Shown here: positions 23,986-33,148 of the stretch, one piece after another
Numbering within the stretch: the first letter of the stretch is position 1
Layout of the letters: every line of letters starts with the position of its first letter
Source of the DNA: Gemmatimonadota bacterium
GTDB lineage: Bacteria; Gemmatimonadota; Gemmatimonadetes; Gemmatimonadales; GWC2-71-9
Length of the DNA: 35,889 nt
Reading direction: 5' to 3'
Assembly (NCBI GenBank): GCA_027294455.1
Contig: JAPULZ010000195.1
Span: 1 to 35,889, forward strand
Program-made: the position numbers and the translations under genes
The notes under the pieces: model-generated
Database searches by the model: none
The model's input: only the letters and a program-made list of their open reading frames with translations
Told to the model about the DNA's origin: nothing

Positions 23986-24009
23986 TTAGGCCACCTCGAG
24001 AGACAATGG

Positions 24010-24035
24010 TCGTAGCTTGATATATCATGGTACGA
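24010..24035. promoter_or_regulatory. Dyad operator candidate between divergent padR and S9 peptidase
   Basis: The left arm CGTAGCTTGATA (24011-24022) matches the complement of the right arm (CGTACCATGATA) at 10 of 12 positions, and the flanking pair T24010/A24035 extends it. The centre, TGATATATCA, is a perfect palindrome. The dyad lies between padR (GTG at 23985, minus) and the S9 peptidase (ATG at 24116, plus), so one repressor site could control both. PadR binding is inferred. Confidence 0.5.
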
Positions 24036-24115
24036 TGCATGAAGCAGAAAGGTTTCACGAGGGGACTCGGGCGGCCTTAGATTCTGACACCAATCATGGA
24101 ACGAGATCACGACTC

Positions 24116-26884
24116 ATGAACCCGTTCACTCGATCCGCACTGGCGTTCTCGAGCGGTCTTGTCGTTGCCGCATGGACATTGCCGGCTCAGGCGCAGCAGA
24201 AACCCGTCGCCACGCCGGCGGACTACGGTCAGTGGGAAACGCCGGGGGCGGCGACTCTTTCCCCGGACGGCCAGTGGCTCGCATACCCGATTCGCCGCGT
24301 GAACGAAGAGAACGAACTACGCATCCGCAGTTTGACGCTCGATACGCTGCGTGTGGTCGCCTACGGGACGAATCCGACGTTCTCGTCCGATTCCCGGTGG
24401 TTGGCGTACACGATCGGTGTGTCTCCCGATGAGCGTGAGCGACTGGAATCGGAGGAGGAACCGGTGCGGAACGGCCTGGGTGTCGTCGATCTCACGACCG
24501 GAGAGGAGACCACCTTCGATGCGGTGGCCTCGTTCCGTTTCAGCGAGGACGGCACGTACCTCGCGATGCGGGCCTATCCACCGGAAGGGAGTGAACGCGA
24601 AGCGGCCGACCTGCTCGTCCTGGACCTAGCCGGCGGCACGACATTCAACTTCGGCAACGTATCGGGCTTTGTGTGGGCCGACGTCGGGGTGCTGCTGGCC
24701 GTCACGATAGAGACCGAATCCGGCCCCGGCAACGCCGTGCACCTGTACGACCCGGCCTCGGGCACGTTGCGGGTCTTGGAATCGTCCGAATCGGTGTATC
24801 GCAACCTCGCCTGGCGTGAAGATGCGGCGGAACTGGCGGTGCTGCGTGGCCAAGAGGATGAGGGGTTCAAAGAAGAGAGCCACGCCGTGCTCGCCTGGTT
24901 CGATCTGGATTCGGACCGTCCCCGCCAGCGCACCTTCGATGCGGCGACGCGTGTGGACGAGACCCTCCGCGTCGCCGAGCAACGGGCTCTGGAGTGGAGT
25001 GACGACGGATCGTCGATCTATTTCGGACTGCGCCCCCGAGAGCCCAGCCCCGAGCCGCCCGCCGACTCGTCCGAAGCGGCTGACTCGTCCGAAGCGGGGG
25101 ACTCGACCGCGACCGACGAGGAGCCCGAGAAGCAGTCGGACGTCCAGGTATGGCATGCGAACGATTTCCGGATTCAACCGATGCAGCGGGCGCAGGAACA
25201 GCGAGACCTCGGGCGCACGTTGCTGGCGGTGTGGCACACCGACGCCGACACCTACCAGCAACTGGGCACCAATCTCATGGAGAATACCCAAGTTCTGAAG
25301 GGCGACCGGTACGCCACCGAAACCGATGGCGAGCCCCACCGCTTCTCGACGATGTTCGGCCGTCGCTACACCGACGTCCATCTGATCGACCGGCAGACCG
25401 GCGAGCGCATCAAGGTGCTCGACCGCGTGCGGCATTTCTACGGAGGGAGTTCCACGGGACGGTATCTGCTGTATTTCCGCGGCGAAGATTTCTGGGTCTA
25501 CGACATCCGGAACGACCAACACATATGTTTGTCGGCCGATGTGGAGACGGTGTTCGCGAATACGGAGTACGACTACCCGGTCGAGCAGTTTCCTCCTCAT
25601 GGCATCGCCGGCTGGACCCGCGACGACCGGGCGATACTCGTGTACGACAAGTACGACGTGTGGAGTCTCGCGCCGGACGGCTCCGGGGGCGAGCGACTCA
25701 CCACGGGCGCGGACGAGCAGATCGTGCATCGGTACGTCCGGCTGGATCGCGACGCGGAGACCATCGATCCCGATGTCCCCATGTACCTACGGCTCTCGGG
25801 GGAGTGGTCCAAGCAGAACGGGTTCGCCCGGATGCGCATCGGAGAGCCAGCGGAGCGGTTGATCCTCGAAGACAAGGGTGTGTCCGGCCTGACTAAAGCT
25901 GACGACGCTGAGGTGTTCGTGTACGGCGTCCGGGATGTCGATGACTCCCCCGACTTCTTCGTCGCGGGCCCGGATCTGGCCGATGCCCGGCAGGAGACCG
26001 AGACGAATCCATTCCAAGAGGACTTTGCGTGGGGCCGGTCGGAGTTGGTGGATTTCGAGAGCACCACGGGTCGGAAGCTGCAGGGCGCCTTGCTCTACCC
26101 GCCCAATTACGACTCGTCGCGCCGCTACCCCATGATTGTGTACACGTACGAGATCCTGTCTCCACGCGTGCACTCGTATGTCGTCCCGTCGGAGCGGAGT
26201 TACTACAACTTCACGGTGTTCACCAATGCGGGCTACTTCGTCCTCCTGCCCGACATCGTCTACCGCGTGCGGGATCCCGGCCGGTCAGCCGTCGAGGCCG
26301 TGGAGGGGGCCGTGCAGTCCATCGTGGATCGGGGATTCATCGATCTGGAACGAATCGGATTGGTAGGGCACTCGTGGGGCGGATATCAAGCTACTTACAT
26401 CCCCACCCAGACCGACATCTTCGCAGCGTCGGTCGCCGGCGCTCCGATGACCAACTTTCTCAGCATGATGGGAGCGGTGCACTGGCGCCCCGGCTTGCCC
26501 GAGACGGGACACTGGGAAACCGGGCAGGCGCGGATGGGTGTGCCGTTTTGGGAGGACTTCGAGGCCCACGTGAGAAATTCACCGGCGGCGTTCGTGCACG
26601 AGTTGAACACCCCCATGCTCATGATGTTCGGCGATGACGATGGCACGGTGGACTGGCGGCAGGGTGTGGAGTTCTACAACTACGCGCGCCGCGCCGGGAA
26701 ATCCGATTTCGTCATGCTGGTGTATCCCGGTGAGGACCACGGGTTACGGAAGAAAGAAAATCAAATCGACTACCAGCGCCGCATCCTCCAGTGGTTCGGG
26801 CACTATTTGAAGGGCGAAGAACCGGCGAGCTGGATCACGGACGGGGTGAGTTTTCTGGAGCGGAAGAAAGCTCTGGAGAGATAG
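24116..26884 (+). CDS. Secreted S9 (prolyl oligopeptidase family) peptidase
   Basis: A 922-residue secreted serine peptidase with a signal peptide (MNPFTRSALAFSSGLVVAAWTLPAQAQ). An N-terminal propeller of WD40-like repeats (SPDGQWLAYPIRR...) includes an acidic Ser/Glu/Asp-rich insertion near residues 310-340. The C-terminal alpha/beta-hydrolase domain has the triad S753 (GHSWGGYQ), D842 (GDDDGTV) and H875 (GEDHGL). It probably degrades peptides in the periplasm or outside. ATG 24116 is chosen because it opens the signal peptide; the frame to 24017 has none. It is divergent from padR and may share its operator. Its stop codon adjoins the palindromic repeat at 26883. Confidence 0.95.
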   Translation: MNPFTRSALAFSSGLVVAAWTLPAQAQQKPVATPADYGQWETPGAATLSPDGQWLAYPIRRVNEENELRIRSLTLDTLRVVAYGTNPTFSSDSRWLAYTIGVSPDERERLESEEEPVRNGLGVVDLTTGEETTFDAVASFRFSEDGTYLAMRAYPPEGSEREAADLLVLDLAGGTTFNFGNVSGFVWADVGVLLAVTIETESGPGNAVHLYDPASGTLRVLESSESVYRNLAWREDAAELAVLRGQEDEGFKEESHAVLAWFDLDSDRPRQRTFDAATRVDETLRVAEQRALEWSDDGSSIYFGLRPREPSPEPPADSSEAADSSEAGDSTATDEEPEKQSDVQVWHANDFRIQPMQRAQEQRDLGRTLLAVWHTDADTYQQLGTNLMENTQVLKGDRYATETDGEPHRFSTMFGRRYTDVHLIDRQTGERIKVLDRVRHFYGGSSTGRYLLYFRGEDFWVYDIRNDQHICLSADVETVFANTEYDYPVEQFPPHGIAGWTRDDRAILVYDKYDVWSLAPDGSGGERLTTGADEQIVHRYVRLDRDAETIDPDVPMYLRLSGEWSKQNGFARMRIGEPAERLILEDKGVSGLTKADDAEVFVYGVRDVDDSPDFFVAGPDLADARQETETNPFQEDFAWGRSELVDFESTTGRKLQGALLYPPNYDSSRRYPMIVYTYEILSPRVHSYVVPSERSYYNFTVFTNAGYFVLLPDIVYRVRDPGRSAVEAVEGAVQSIVDRGFIDLERIGLVGHSWGGYQATYIPTQTDIFAASVAGAPMTNFLSMMGAVHWRPGLPETGHWETGQARMGVPFWEDFEAHVRNSPAAFVHELNTPMLMMFGDDDGTVDWRQGVEFYNYARRAGKSDFVMLVYPGEDHGLRKKENQIDYQRRILQWFGHYLKGEEPASWITDGVSFLERKKALER

Positions 26885-26912
26885 TAGGGGCGAGGCATAC
26901 CTCGCCCCTACT
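26883..26912. repeat. Palindromic repeat, copy 2 (13-base-pair hairpin)
   Basis: The stem AGTAGGGGCGAGG pairs perfectly with CCTCGCCCCTACT around a CATA loop. It starts inside the S9 peptidase stop codon and fills the short gap before the end of the convergent TPR gene at 26921. Its core differs by one base from the repeat at 20792. It probably ends transcription from both sides. Confidence 0.7.
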
Positions 26913-26920
26913 GAGCCCTG

Positions 26921-28504
26921 TCACCGTGTTCCGGCATGGGCGCTGAGGTACTCCCGCGCCTCGGCGATTTCCGGCAACCCCGCATCCGCCCGATGCGAGG
27001 CCTTCAGGAAGTCGGCATACGCCGTCGTGGCCTTGTCGGTGCGGTGCGTGGCGGCGGCGGCTCGGGCGAGACCGAGCATCGCGCGCGCACGGCGCGGGGT
27101 GCGCGCCAATGCCAGCTCGAAGGCGCTCACCGCCTCCTCTGCGCGTCCCTCCGCCAGTAGCACCTCGCCGAGCAACTCCCGGGGAGGCTTGGCGACTCTC
27201 GGCGGGCCGAATGCGAAGGGCAGGCCGGATTCGATCTCGACCGTGCGCTCGAGCTCGGCGACGGCGTTCTCCCCATGGCCGTTCGCGTGGAGTACGAGGC
27301 CCCGGAGAACGCCGCGGGCCACCGCGAGCTGTCCCAGCGCTTCGGAGGGGATGTCCGCGAGCAGCGCGTCGAACTCGGCGATCCGGGCCTCTGCGTCGGT
27401 CATCTCACCACGTTGCACAGCGCTGTACGCCGTGGCGAAGGCCATGAGGATGCGCGTGCGCGCCGGCGCGTCGTTACCGGCCAGCGTGGCGGCGGCGACG
27501 CTACCGCCCCAGTCTTGGGTATCGATGAGGTTGGCGGCCCGCATGAACGCATAGGATGCGGCGCCTGAGGTTTCCTGATGACAACGCCCCAACAGTTCCT
27601 CGGCGTCGCCGTAGCGGCCCTGTTGCAGGTACCCGTAGTGCAGCCACTCGTTGTAGTGGCCGCAGTAGGTGCGGGGCGTCCCCCGGGCGGCCGCCGCCTG
27701 GGCGGATACCGACGTGGCGGTGATGTTGGCGGCCACCACGTCGTTCCACATTCCGACCGCCACGAAGATATGTGACGTCATGTGCTGGGCGTGGGCCGCG
27801 CCGGGGGCGATGGTGGTGTAAGCTCGCGCGGCGGTCAAACCGAGCGGGCCGTGAATGGGGTCGTCGAAGGAGTGGATGAGATAGTGGGCGGCCCCCGGGT
27901 GATCTCGGTTCTGGTCGAACACTTCCTGGGCCAGGGCTGCGGCCCGCATGTACGTCGGGATGTTTCTATCGCCCCGGCTGAGGCCGATCAGGGACAGTGC
28001 ATAGAAGGCCTTGGCCTCGAGGTCGTCGGGGTGCGCGTCGCTGAGTCGTCCCATGGCTTCCGAATACAGCGTGTCCAGCGGTTCCTTGGGGCCGTCGCCG
28101 TACAGGATCTCCACGGCGGCCAGGTAGCCCTTTTCCCGGTCGGTGGGCGCCTTTGCGGCGCGGGCCTCTCTCGTCGCACCCAGGCGTCCGAGGGCCGCCC
28201 TGGCCGCCGTCACGTCCTTCTCGCTCCACACCGCATGGGTGTACGTCATGGCCTCGCCCCAGTACGCCATGGCGAAATCCGGATCGAGCTGCTGGGCCTC
28301 ACGAAATGCCTCGGCGGCGGTAGCGTATTCGAAGCTGTGGAGGAAGAGCACGCCTTCAATGAAGTGCTCCTGTGCCGCCGCCGATCCGGACGTGGGGAAG
28401 TCGATGGACCCCAGGGTCACCTGCGCGGCAAGCGGTGCGGGCATGACGCACAGAATTGCCACGATCGGATCGCGGACGGATCGGAGAAGTGAGTGATGCC
28501 GCAT
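26921..28504 (-). CDS. Secreted tetratricopeptide-repeat protein
   Basis: A 527-residue exported protein with a signal peptide (MRHHSLLRSVRDPIVAILCVMPAPLAAQ). Helical repeats follow: EGVLFLHSFEYATAAEAFREAQQLDPDFAMAYWGEAMTY is a typical TPR pair, and the C-terminus (LLAEGRAEEAVSAFELALARTPRRARAMLGLARAA) is another. The middle (DHPGAAHYLIHSFDDP, HAQHMTSHIFVAVGMWNDVV) carries conserved His-rich segments seen in a family of secreted TPR proteins, but its function is unknown. It converges with the S9 peptidase and lies 142 bases downstream of the cytochrome gene on the same strand. Confidence 0.85.
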   Translation of the reverse strand: MRHHSLLRSVRDPIVAILCVMPAPLAAQVTLGSIDFPTSGSAAAQEHFIEGVLFLHSFEYATAAEAFREAQQLDPDFAMAYWGEAMTYTHAVWSEKDVTAARAALGRLGATREARAAKAPTDREKGYLAAVEILYGDGPKEPLDTLYSEAMGRLSDAHPDDLEAKAFYALSLIGLSRGDRNIPTYMRAAALAQEVFDQNRDHPGAAHYLIHSFDDPIHGPLGLTAARAYTTIAPGAAHAQHMTSHIFVAVGMWNDVVAANITATSVSAQAAAARGTPRTYCGHYNEWLHYGYLQQGRYGDAEELLGRCHQETSGAASYAFMRAANLIDTQDWGGSVAAATLAGNDAPARTRILMAFATAYSAVQRGEMTDAEARIAEFDALLADIPSEALGQLAVARGVLRGLVLHANGHGENAVAELERTVEIESGLPFAFGPPRVAKPPRELLGEVLLAEGRAEEAVSAFELALARTPRRARAMLGLARAAAATHRTDKATTAYADFLKASHRADAGLPEIAEAREYLSAHAGTR

Positions 28505-28646
28505 CGGGATATCTCCAGCTCAGGGTAGGGCCTGGAACGCGGAAAATGGGCCACAAGGGACACCCCGAAAGATGAAGACGCGACGGACTTCCGTCACCCC
28601 CTCCGATCGTTTGGTCCTGCCTGAGCGAGTCCATCGGGTCTTCTCC

Positions 28647-30743
28647 CTAGAACCATTTGAGCGCAGCCAGCAGCCGCTCGATCTCGGTTCCGGAGAGGGA
28701 GTCTGCGTCCGCGCCGCCTCGGGCGACGTCGTGGGCGTGCCAGGCCTCGAGGCCCCGGTACCTGAATCGGTTGAGCACGTGGAGCAGCGTGGACGCTGAC
28801 CCGTTGGTGAAGTACGGGTACTTCTCGGTGACGCGGCGCAGGCTGGGGACTCGGGCTCCCGCGGGACGCACGTAGGGTTCGATCCCCGTCTTGGTGAAGA
28901 ACGGCGCACCCCACACGAGGTCTTCGCCGTCGGATTCCAGCCGGCCCCGCCAGGCGTCGAACGCGACGGCTGGCGCGCCTTCCCGGGTCGATACCCGCGG
29001 TTGGTGACAATGGGCGCATCGGTCCCTGAACACCGCGAGTCCGGCACGGGCGAGGGAATCCATCGGTGCTTCCCGACGCTGGTTGGGCCGGTGCCGGAAA
29101 TCCATCAGGAATCGCAGGAAGGCCTGGCGCTGCACCTCGGGTGTCAGGGTATCGGGGAGCGCAATGGCGTCAAGCCACGGGTAGTGGGTGGTGGAAATCG
29201 TCACCGTGTCGTTGGGGCCCTGGTTGGCGGCGCGAAACTCGGCCATCACCATCGACGCCAGCGAGCTGTCGCCACCTCGACTGAACAAGGGAACATTGTT
29301 TCGCATGCCGCGAAGGGTTTTCGTCGTGGCATGAATTTCCTCACGGCCGGTATGGTGCACTCGTCCGTCGATGCCGCCTTCGAAGTGGCACCCCTCGCAC
29401 GTGAATCGCGATAGCGTGCCGTCCGACCGATTGTGAGGAGTCAACAGCGTCGTGAAGAACAGGACTTCGCCCAGGTGGCTGAGCGAGTTCCGGGTGGTGC
29501 TGGCGGGCTGTGAGGGGTACAGGGAGCGCCACGACGACCGTTCGCCCGCGGCGGACGGGATGGTCACACGATAGACACGATCCAGCAGTGGGTTGGCGGC
29601 GACGAGTGTCACGAGACCGTCGAATCGCTGGACGACGAAATCGCTGGTCCCGGGAGGTGCCGGATAAGCTCCGCTCATGGTGAATCCCTCCGAGCCCAGC
29701 GACACCTCTGCGACACGATCGGAGCCGTATCCGGCCACCCACACGCGGTAGCGGCCTGACTCTCCCTCCGAAGCCTGCTCGATCCGAACCGCCTTCGGGG
29801 TCACGACGCCGAGAGCCGAGAGGTTGAGCGTGTCCGACGGCTGGAGCGGGCGGTGACCGGGCCCGTCTCGCGCCAGCACATAAAGGAAGAGAAACGAGTC
29901 CACATGGCCGAATTCTCCCCCCGTGCGATCGAGCGGTCGGTTCTCGATCCCCGCAGCCACGATGTAGAGAGAATCGGCGCCGGCGACCGCATCGAACGCC
30001 CAGAACGGCCCATCGTGTGCGATGCGCGTCGCGTCATCGAAGGCGGGTGCACCGCCTCGTAGCGGTACGATGAGCAGGCTGTGGTCGAACAGTTGGTTGA
30101 TCACGAGGTGCCCAGCCACATGCCGGACTTGGATCGGACGCCGGCCCAGCGCGAACCCTTCCTGGCGAAGGGTCAGCTCGGCCCCTTCCCCACCGGCCGC
30201 CCAGTCGTCGCGCAGATCGATCACGATCAGCCGGTCTCCTGTGTCATCCACGGCAACGATCTGATCGGATTCGTCGATGAGCGCGAGATCCCGAACCGAG
30301 GAGCCGTCCTCGAGGACCACCACGCCTCGGCGAGACAGCACGTCGTCTCGAATCTCATATAGCTGTATGCTCGCCGATTGCTCACCTCCGACGAACACAA
30401 ACCTGTCCCGGGCGACGGCCCAGCCCGTGGGGGAACGTGGCGTCGACTCGCGTGCCAAGACCCGAAACGCGTCATCCATGAGCAACAGCTCGGACGCGTT
30501 TCGCAGGAGCGCGAGGTAGCGTTCGCCTCCGAACAAGGCGTGGACGCGGTACGGGTCGCTGCCGAACGTCGCAGTTGCGGTGGCGCCTACGCCTACGGCC
30601 TCGGGATGACGAAGCAACTCCTGCTCTCGGCTGAGAAGGCGTTCCTGAACCGACGCCTCGTCAAATCCCCGGGAGCAGGAGACGCAAAGACATAATGCAA
30701 CGTGCAGCAGGTAGAGCGGCGACGGGGCGCCCCACCTCACCAT
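28647..30743 (-). CDS. Beta-propeller and dihaem cytochrome c (CCP/MauG-like) lipoprotein
   Basis: A 698-residue exported protein. The signal region ends in a VSC lipobox-like site. Residues about 40-430 form a propeller with repeated blades (SVRDLALIDESDQIVAVDDTG...). Residues 449-698 are a dihaem cytochrome domain of the bacterial cytochrome c peroxidase/MauG superfamily, with haem motifs CEGCH (449-453) and CAHCH (576-580) and the family's VPSLRRVTEKYPYFTNGSAS segment. Such enzymes act in the periplasm with peroxide, or oxidise a partner protein or cofactor. The first ATG at 30743 overlaps the end of the small exported gene by 7 bases, suggesting coupled expression. The substrate is not predictable. 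Confidence 0.88.
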   Translation of the reverse strand: MVRWGAPSPLYLLHVALCLCVSCSRGFDEASVQERLLSREQELLRHPEAVGVGATATATFGSDPYRVHALFGGERYLALLRNASELLLMDDAFRVLARESTPRSPTGWAVARDRFVFVGGEQSASIQLYEIRDDVLSRRGVVVLEDGSSVRDLALIDESDQIVAVDDTGDRLIVIDLRDDWAAGGEGAELTLRQEGFALGRRPIQVRHVAGHLVINQLFDHSLLIVPLRGGAPAFDDATRIAHDGPFWAFDAVAGADSLYIVAAGIENRPLDRTGGEFGHVDSFLFLYVLARDGPGHRPLQPSDTLNLSALGVVTPKAVRIEQASEGESGRYRVWVAGYGSDRVAEVSLGSEGFTMSGAYPAPPGTSDFVVQRFDGLVTLVAANPLLDRVYRVTIPSAAGERSSWRSLYPSQPASTTRNSLSHLGEVLFFTTLLTPHNRSDGTLSRFTCEGCHFEGGIDGRVHHTGREEIHATTKTLRGMRNNVPLFSRGGDSSLASMVMAEFRAANQGPNDTVTISTTHYPWLDAIALPDTLTPEVQRQAFLRFLMDFRHRPNQRREAPMDSLARAGLAVFRDRCAHCHQPRVSTREGAPAVAFDAWRGRLESDGEDLVWGAPFFTKTGIEPYVRPAGARVPSLRRVTEKYPYFTNGSASTLLHVLNRFRYRGLEAWHAHDVARGGADADSLSGTEIERLLAALKWF

Positions 30744-31096
30744 CCGCTTTCGCCGCCTGCCTCCTTCATGGTGATACTCACCATCTTGGATGCGCCCTCG
30801 CCGCTGGTGGTGGCCATGACGGTCGTCCCGTCGAGGATATCCAGCGTCTGCTGCGCTGTGAGGGTGAAGCGAAAGGTGCCTTCCTGCCCGTCCGTGGCCC
30901 AGTAATCCAGGTCGCCGTTTTCCAGGCCCTCGAGGGTCAGGTTGTGTTCTGCGGCGACTTCGGCATCGGTGGCCGAGGTGCCGATCAAGACCTCCAGCTC
31001 CATGGCGCTCGATCGGCCCACGAACATGACGGCCAGGAGGGCGGCCAGGATGGCGGCGCCGGTGAACCCCACGCGAGTCTTCGTACTCGTGCTCAT
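30737..31096 (-). CDS. Small exported protein preceding the cytochrome (119 aa)
   Basis: I do not recognise this family. The protein has a signal peptide or anchor (VGFTGAAILAALLAVMFVGRSSA) and a mature part of about 88 residues (MELEVLIGTSATDAEVAAEHNLTLEGLENGD... to VMATTSGEGASKMVSITMKEAGG). It contains no cysteine and looks like a small strand-rich binding domain. The start is very well supported: GGAGG stands 5 bases before the ATG at 31096. It overlaps the cytochrome gene by 7 bases and is probably its partner in the periplasm. Confidence 0.75.
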   Translation of the reverse strand: MSTSTKTRVGFTGAAILAALLAVMFVGRSSAMELEVLIGTSATDAEVAAEHNLTLEGLENGDLDYWATDGQEGTFRFTLTAQQTLDILDGTTVMATTSGEGASKMVSITMKEAGGESGW

Positions 31097-31270
31097 GACT
31101 GCCTCCGTCGGAGAAGGGTAGGTGAACCGGGCCGGAAGCTACACGCGAGGACCGTCAGGAGTGTCGTGGTTTGGTCAGAACTGTGTCAGGAAGGGCTTTA
31201 TTGTCCAAGCAGGCGGAGGCGGGAAGCTCTATCTTGGAGACTGCATCCAAGTATCGACCCGATTTGGTAA

Positions 31271-32470
31271 ATGAAATCTTACTCGGCGATCATCTTCTGT
31301 GTTTTGGCGCTCTTCGTGCGATTCGACGCCTCCAGCGCGTCGCAGCTCGAACAGTTGCCGCGCCCTACGGGCCCGTTCGCCATTGGCACCACCACGCGGC
31401 AGTGGATCGACACGACCCGCACCGAGCCGTTCACGGGAGACCCGTACGACAACCGGACGCTCGATGTCTACATCTGGTATCCGGCGGCGCTGCACTCGGG
31501 CAGGGAGCCGACCCCCTACGTGCCGTACATCGACGAGGCCGAGCGTCTCGTGGGGGTCGACTACGCGAACCGCGTGCGGGCCGTGCGGACCAACGCCACG
31601 ATCGAACCCGCGGTTTCGCCCCAGCAGGATCCCTTTCCCCTGGTGGTGTTTTCGCATGGGCTCGGCTCGTCGCCGGCGCACTATACGACGTTGGCGGAGG
31701 AGCTCGCCAGCCAAGGATTCATCGTCGCGTCCATCAATCACAGTTTCGGTAGTGCGGTGACGCGGCAGCGACGGCGAGATCCCCAGGGCTTGCACGCGCG
31801 TTGGCGTTCGGGGTTTGCCGTCACGCAGGCGGCGGAGAAGTTTTGGGCGGACGGTATCACCCAGTGGGCTGGCGACATCATCTTCGTGATCAACCAGCTC
31901 GGCGACGAGAGTGGTGTGGCCACGAATTTCTTCGGCAATCGCATCGATATGTCGGCGGTGGTCGTCGCCGGGCATTCCCATGGCGGGGCATTGGCCATGT
32001 TCGCCGCCCAGCTCGACGAACGGATCGTTGCGGTGGTGAATCTGGACGGGACGGCACGCAGCATTCACGCCGCGCGGCCGATGCCGGTGCCGGTGCTGTG
32101 GATGCAGCAAGACCGATCGATGATGGACAGCGCCCAGGCCGCCGCAACGCTCCGGGCCACGCCACGGGGATTCACCGAGTTCATGACGTACCTGGACGCG
32201 AATCAAGACACGGTCATGAGCGGCGCGCCTGCGGGCAGCCATCTGGTCGTGGTGCAACGCGCGCACCACAATCATTTCAGTGACCTGAGCCTCGTGTTCG
32301 GAGAACCGGAGGGCCTGACCGGCTTCATCGCTCCGGAGCGCGCGCTCGACATCGTGCGGACGTACGTGGTGTCGTTCCTGGCAGTCCAGCTGGGACGGGC
32401 CAATCCGGGCACGCTGGAACGACTCGGCCGCCGCTTCCCCGAGGTGGCGGTGTCCGCTGGGCGAAAGTAG
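31271..32470 (+). CDS. Exported alpha/beta hydrolase, PAF-acetylhydrolase-like
   Basis: A 399-residue exported hydrolase with a signal peptide (MKSYSAIIFCVLALFVRFDASSA). The core matches the platelet-activating-factor acetylhydrolase family: DVYIWYPA near residue 65, the oxyanion segment FPLVVFSHGLGSSPAHYT (122-139), the nucleophile S236 in GHSHGG, D259 in NLDG, and H335 in HHNHFSD. Likely substrates are short or oxidised acyl esters of lipids; this is by family. The ATG has no clear ribosome site. The 174 bases upstream, shared with the divergent small exported gene, contain a small inverted repeat CTTGGA/TCCAAG (31233-31251). Confidence 0.87.
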   Translation: MKSYSAIIFCVLALFVRFDASSASQLEQLPRPTGPFAIGTTTRQWIDTTRTEPFTGDPYDNRTLDVYIWYPAALHSGREPTPYVPYIDEAERLVGVDYANRVRAVRTNATIEPAVSPQQDPFPLVVFSHGLGSSPAHYTTLAEELASQGFIVASINHSFGSAVTRQRRRDPQGLHARWRSGFAVTQAAEKFWADGITQWAGDIIFVINQLGDESGVATNFFGNRIDMSAVVVAGHSHGGALAMFAAQLDERIVAVVNLDGTARSIHAARPMPVPVLWMQQDRSMMDSAQAAATLRATPRGFTEFMTYLDANQDTVMSGAPAGSHLVVVQRAHHNHFSDLSLVFGEPEGLTGFIAPERALDIVRTYVVSFLAVQLGRANPGTLERLGRRFPEVAVSAGRK

Positions 32471-32516
32471 CTTCGATTACGGGCTACACGTCGAAGCGGG
32501 CGTAGGGAGATAGGCG

Positions 32517-32945
32517 ATGACAAGCGGCCAGACCGATACCCCCGAGGGAGCCAAGTCGAAGACCAACCAGTCGGCGAAGCCCGTCGCGTGGGCCCGGGTG
32601 TGGCCCACGGTGAAGCCGGCCTGGTCCCGTATCCTGCGCCAGGGCGCCTGGTATCCGGTCATCGAAGACGACGAACCCTCCAAGGTGGTGCTGGACATCG
32701 GGGGCAAGGCGTCCGCCGTCCCTCGGCGCCTGCTGGAGATCCGGCCGGGGGACCTGATGCCCGACTTCTTCGCGGTAGTGTATCGGGCGCCCAAGGAGGG
32801 CCCCGAGGGCAAGCAGGTGGAAGCCGAGACGTTTGTCGTATGTCCCAAGTGCAAGCGACGCCAGCAGGTGTGGAGTCGTCCGGAGCGCCTCACCTGTCCA
32901 GCATGCGACCACCGTGCCGAGATCGCGTGGTGGGAAACGGGGTGA
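32517..32945 (+). CDS. Zinc-ribbon protein of unknown function (142 aa)
   Basis: A 142-residue cytoplasmic protein. Residues 20-100 form a compact domain (WPTVKPAWSRILRQGAWYPVIEDDEPSKVVLDIGG...), then a C-terminal zinc ribbon with cysteines 109, 112, 127 and 130 (CPKC, CPAC). The PVIEDD...RLLEIRP region could bind nucleic acid, but this is a guess; I do not recognise the family. GGGAGATAGG precedes the ATG. It starts 46 bases after the hydrolase stop and may be co-transcribed. A possible terminator follows at 32978. Confidence 0.75.
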   Translation: MTSGQTDTPEGAKSKTNQSAKPVAWARVWPTVKPAWSRILRQGAWYPVIEDDEPSKVVLDIGGKASAVPRRLLEIRPGDLMPDFFAVVYRAPKEGPEGKQVEAETFVVCPKCKRRQQVWSRPERLTCPACDHRAEIAWWETG

Positions 32946-32977
32946 GCCCGATTGGAGCCGCGGAGACCATTGGACCG

Positions 32978-33004
32978 GGTCGTCCCGCAGACGGCTGTTT
33001 TTTT
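32978..33004 (+). terminator. Possible intrinsic terminator after the zinc-ribbon gene
   Basis: A 7-base-pair stem with two G-T pairs (GGTCGTC / GACGGCT, loop CCGCA) is followed by G and then seven T residues at 32998-33004. It lies 33 bases after the zinc-ribbon stop codon. The stem is short but its form is right for a terminator. Confidence 0.45.
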
Positions 33005-33148
33005 GTGCCTCGATGTGGCGTAGGACCTGGGGCCGAGCAGTGTAACCGTTGGTGTGGCATTGGCTTATGCCCTTGCGCCGGGTGGGGCACGGGGCCATTC
33101 TGAGCGAGGCCACGTCGTTCGATGCGACACCACTGAGGAGGTTGGGTG

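Noticed and set aside
28582..28595. Small hairpin GACGG-ACTT-CCGTC between the cytochrome and TPR genes
   Set aside because: The stem has only five pairs and lacks a clear T-run, so a terminator call is not justified.
31154..31191. Three GTCAG(G/A)A repeats between the divergent exported protein and hydrolase genes
   Set aside because: The repeats are short, unevenly spaced (20 and 11 bases) and could be chance.
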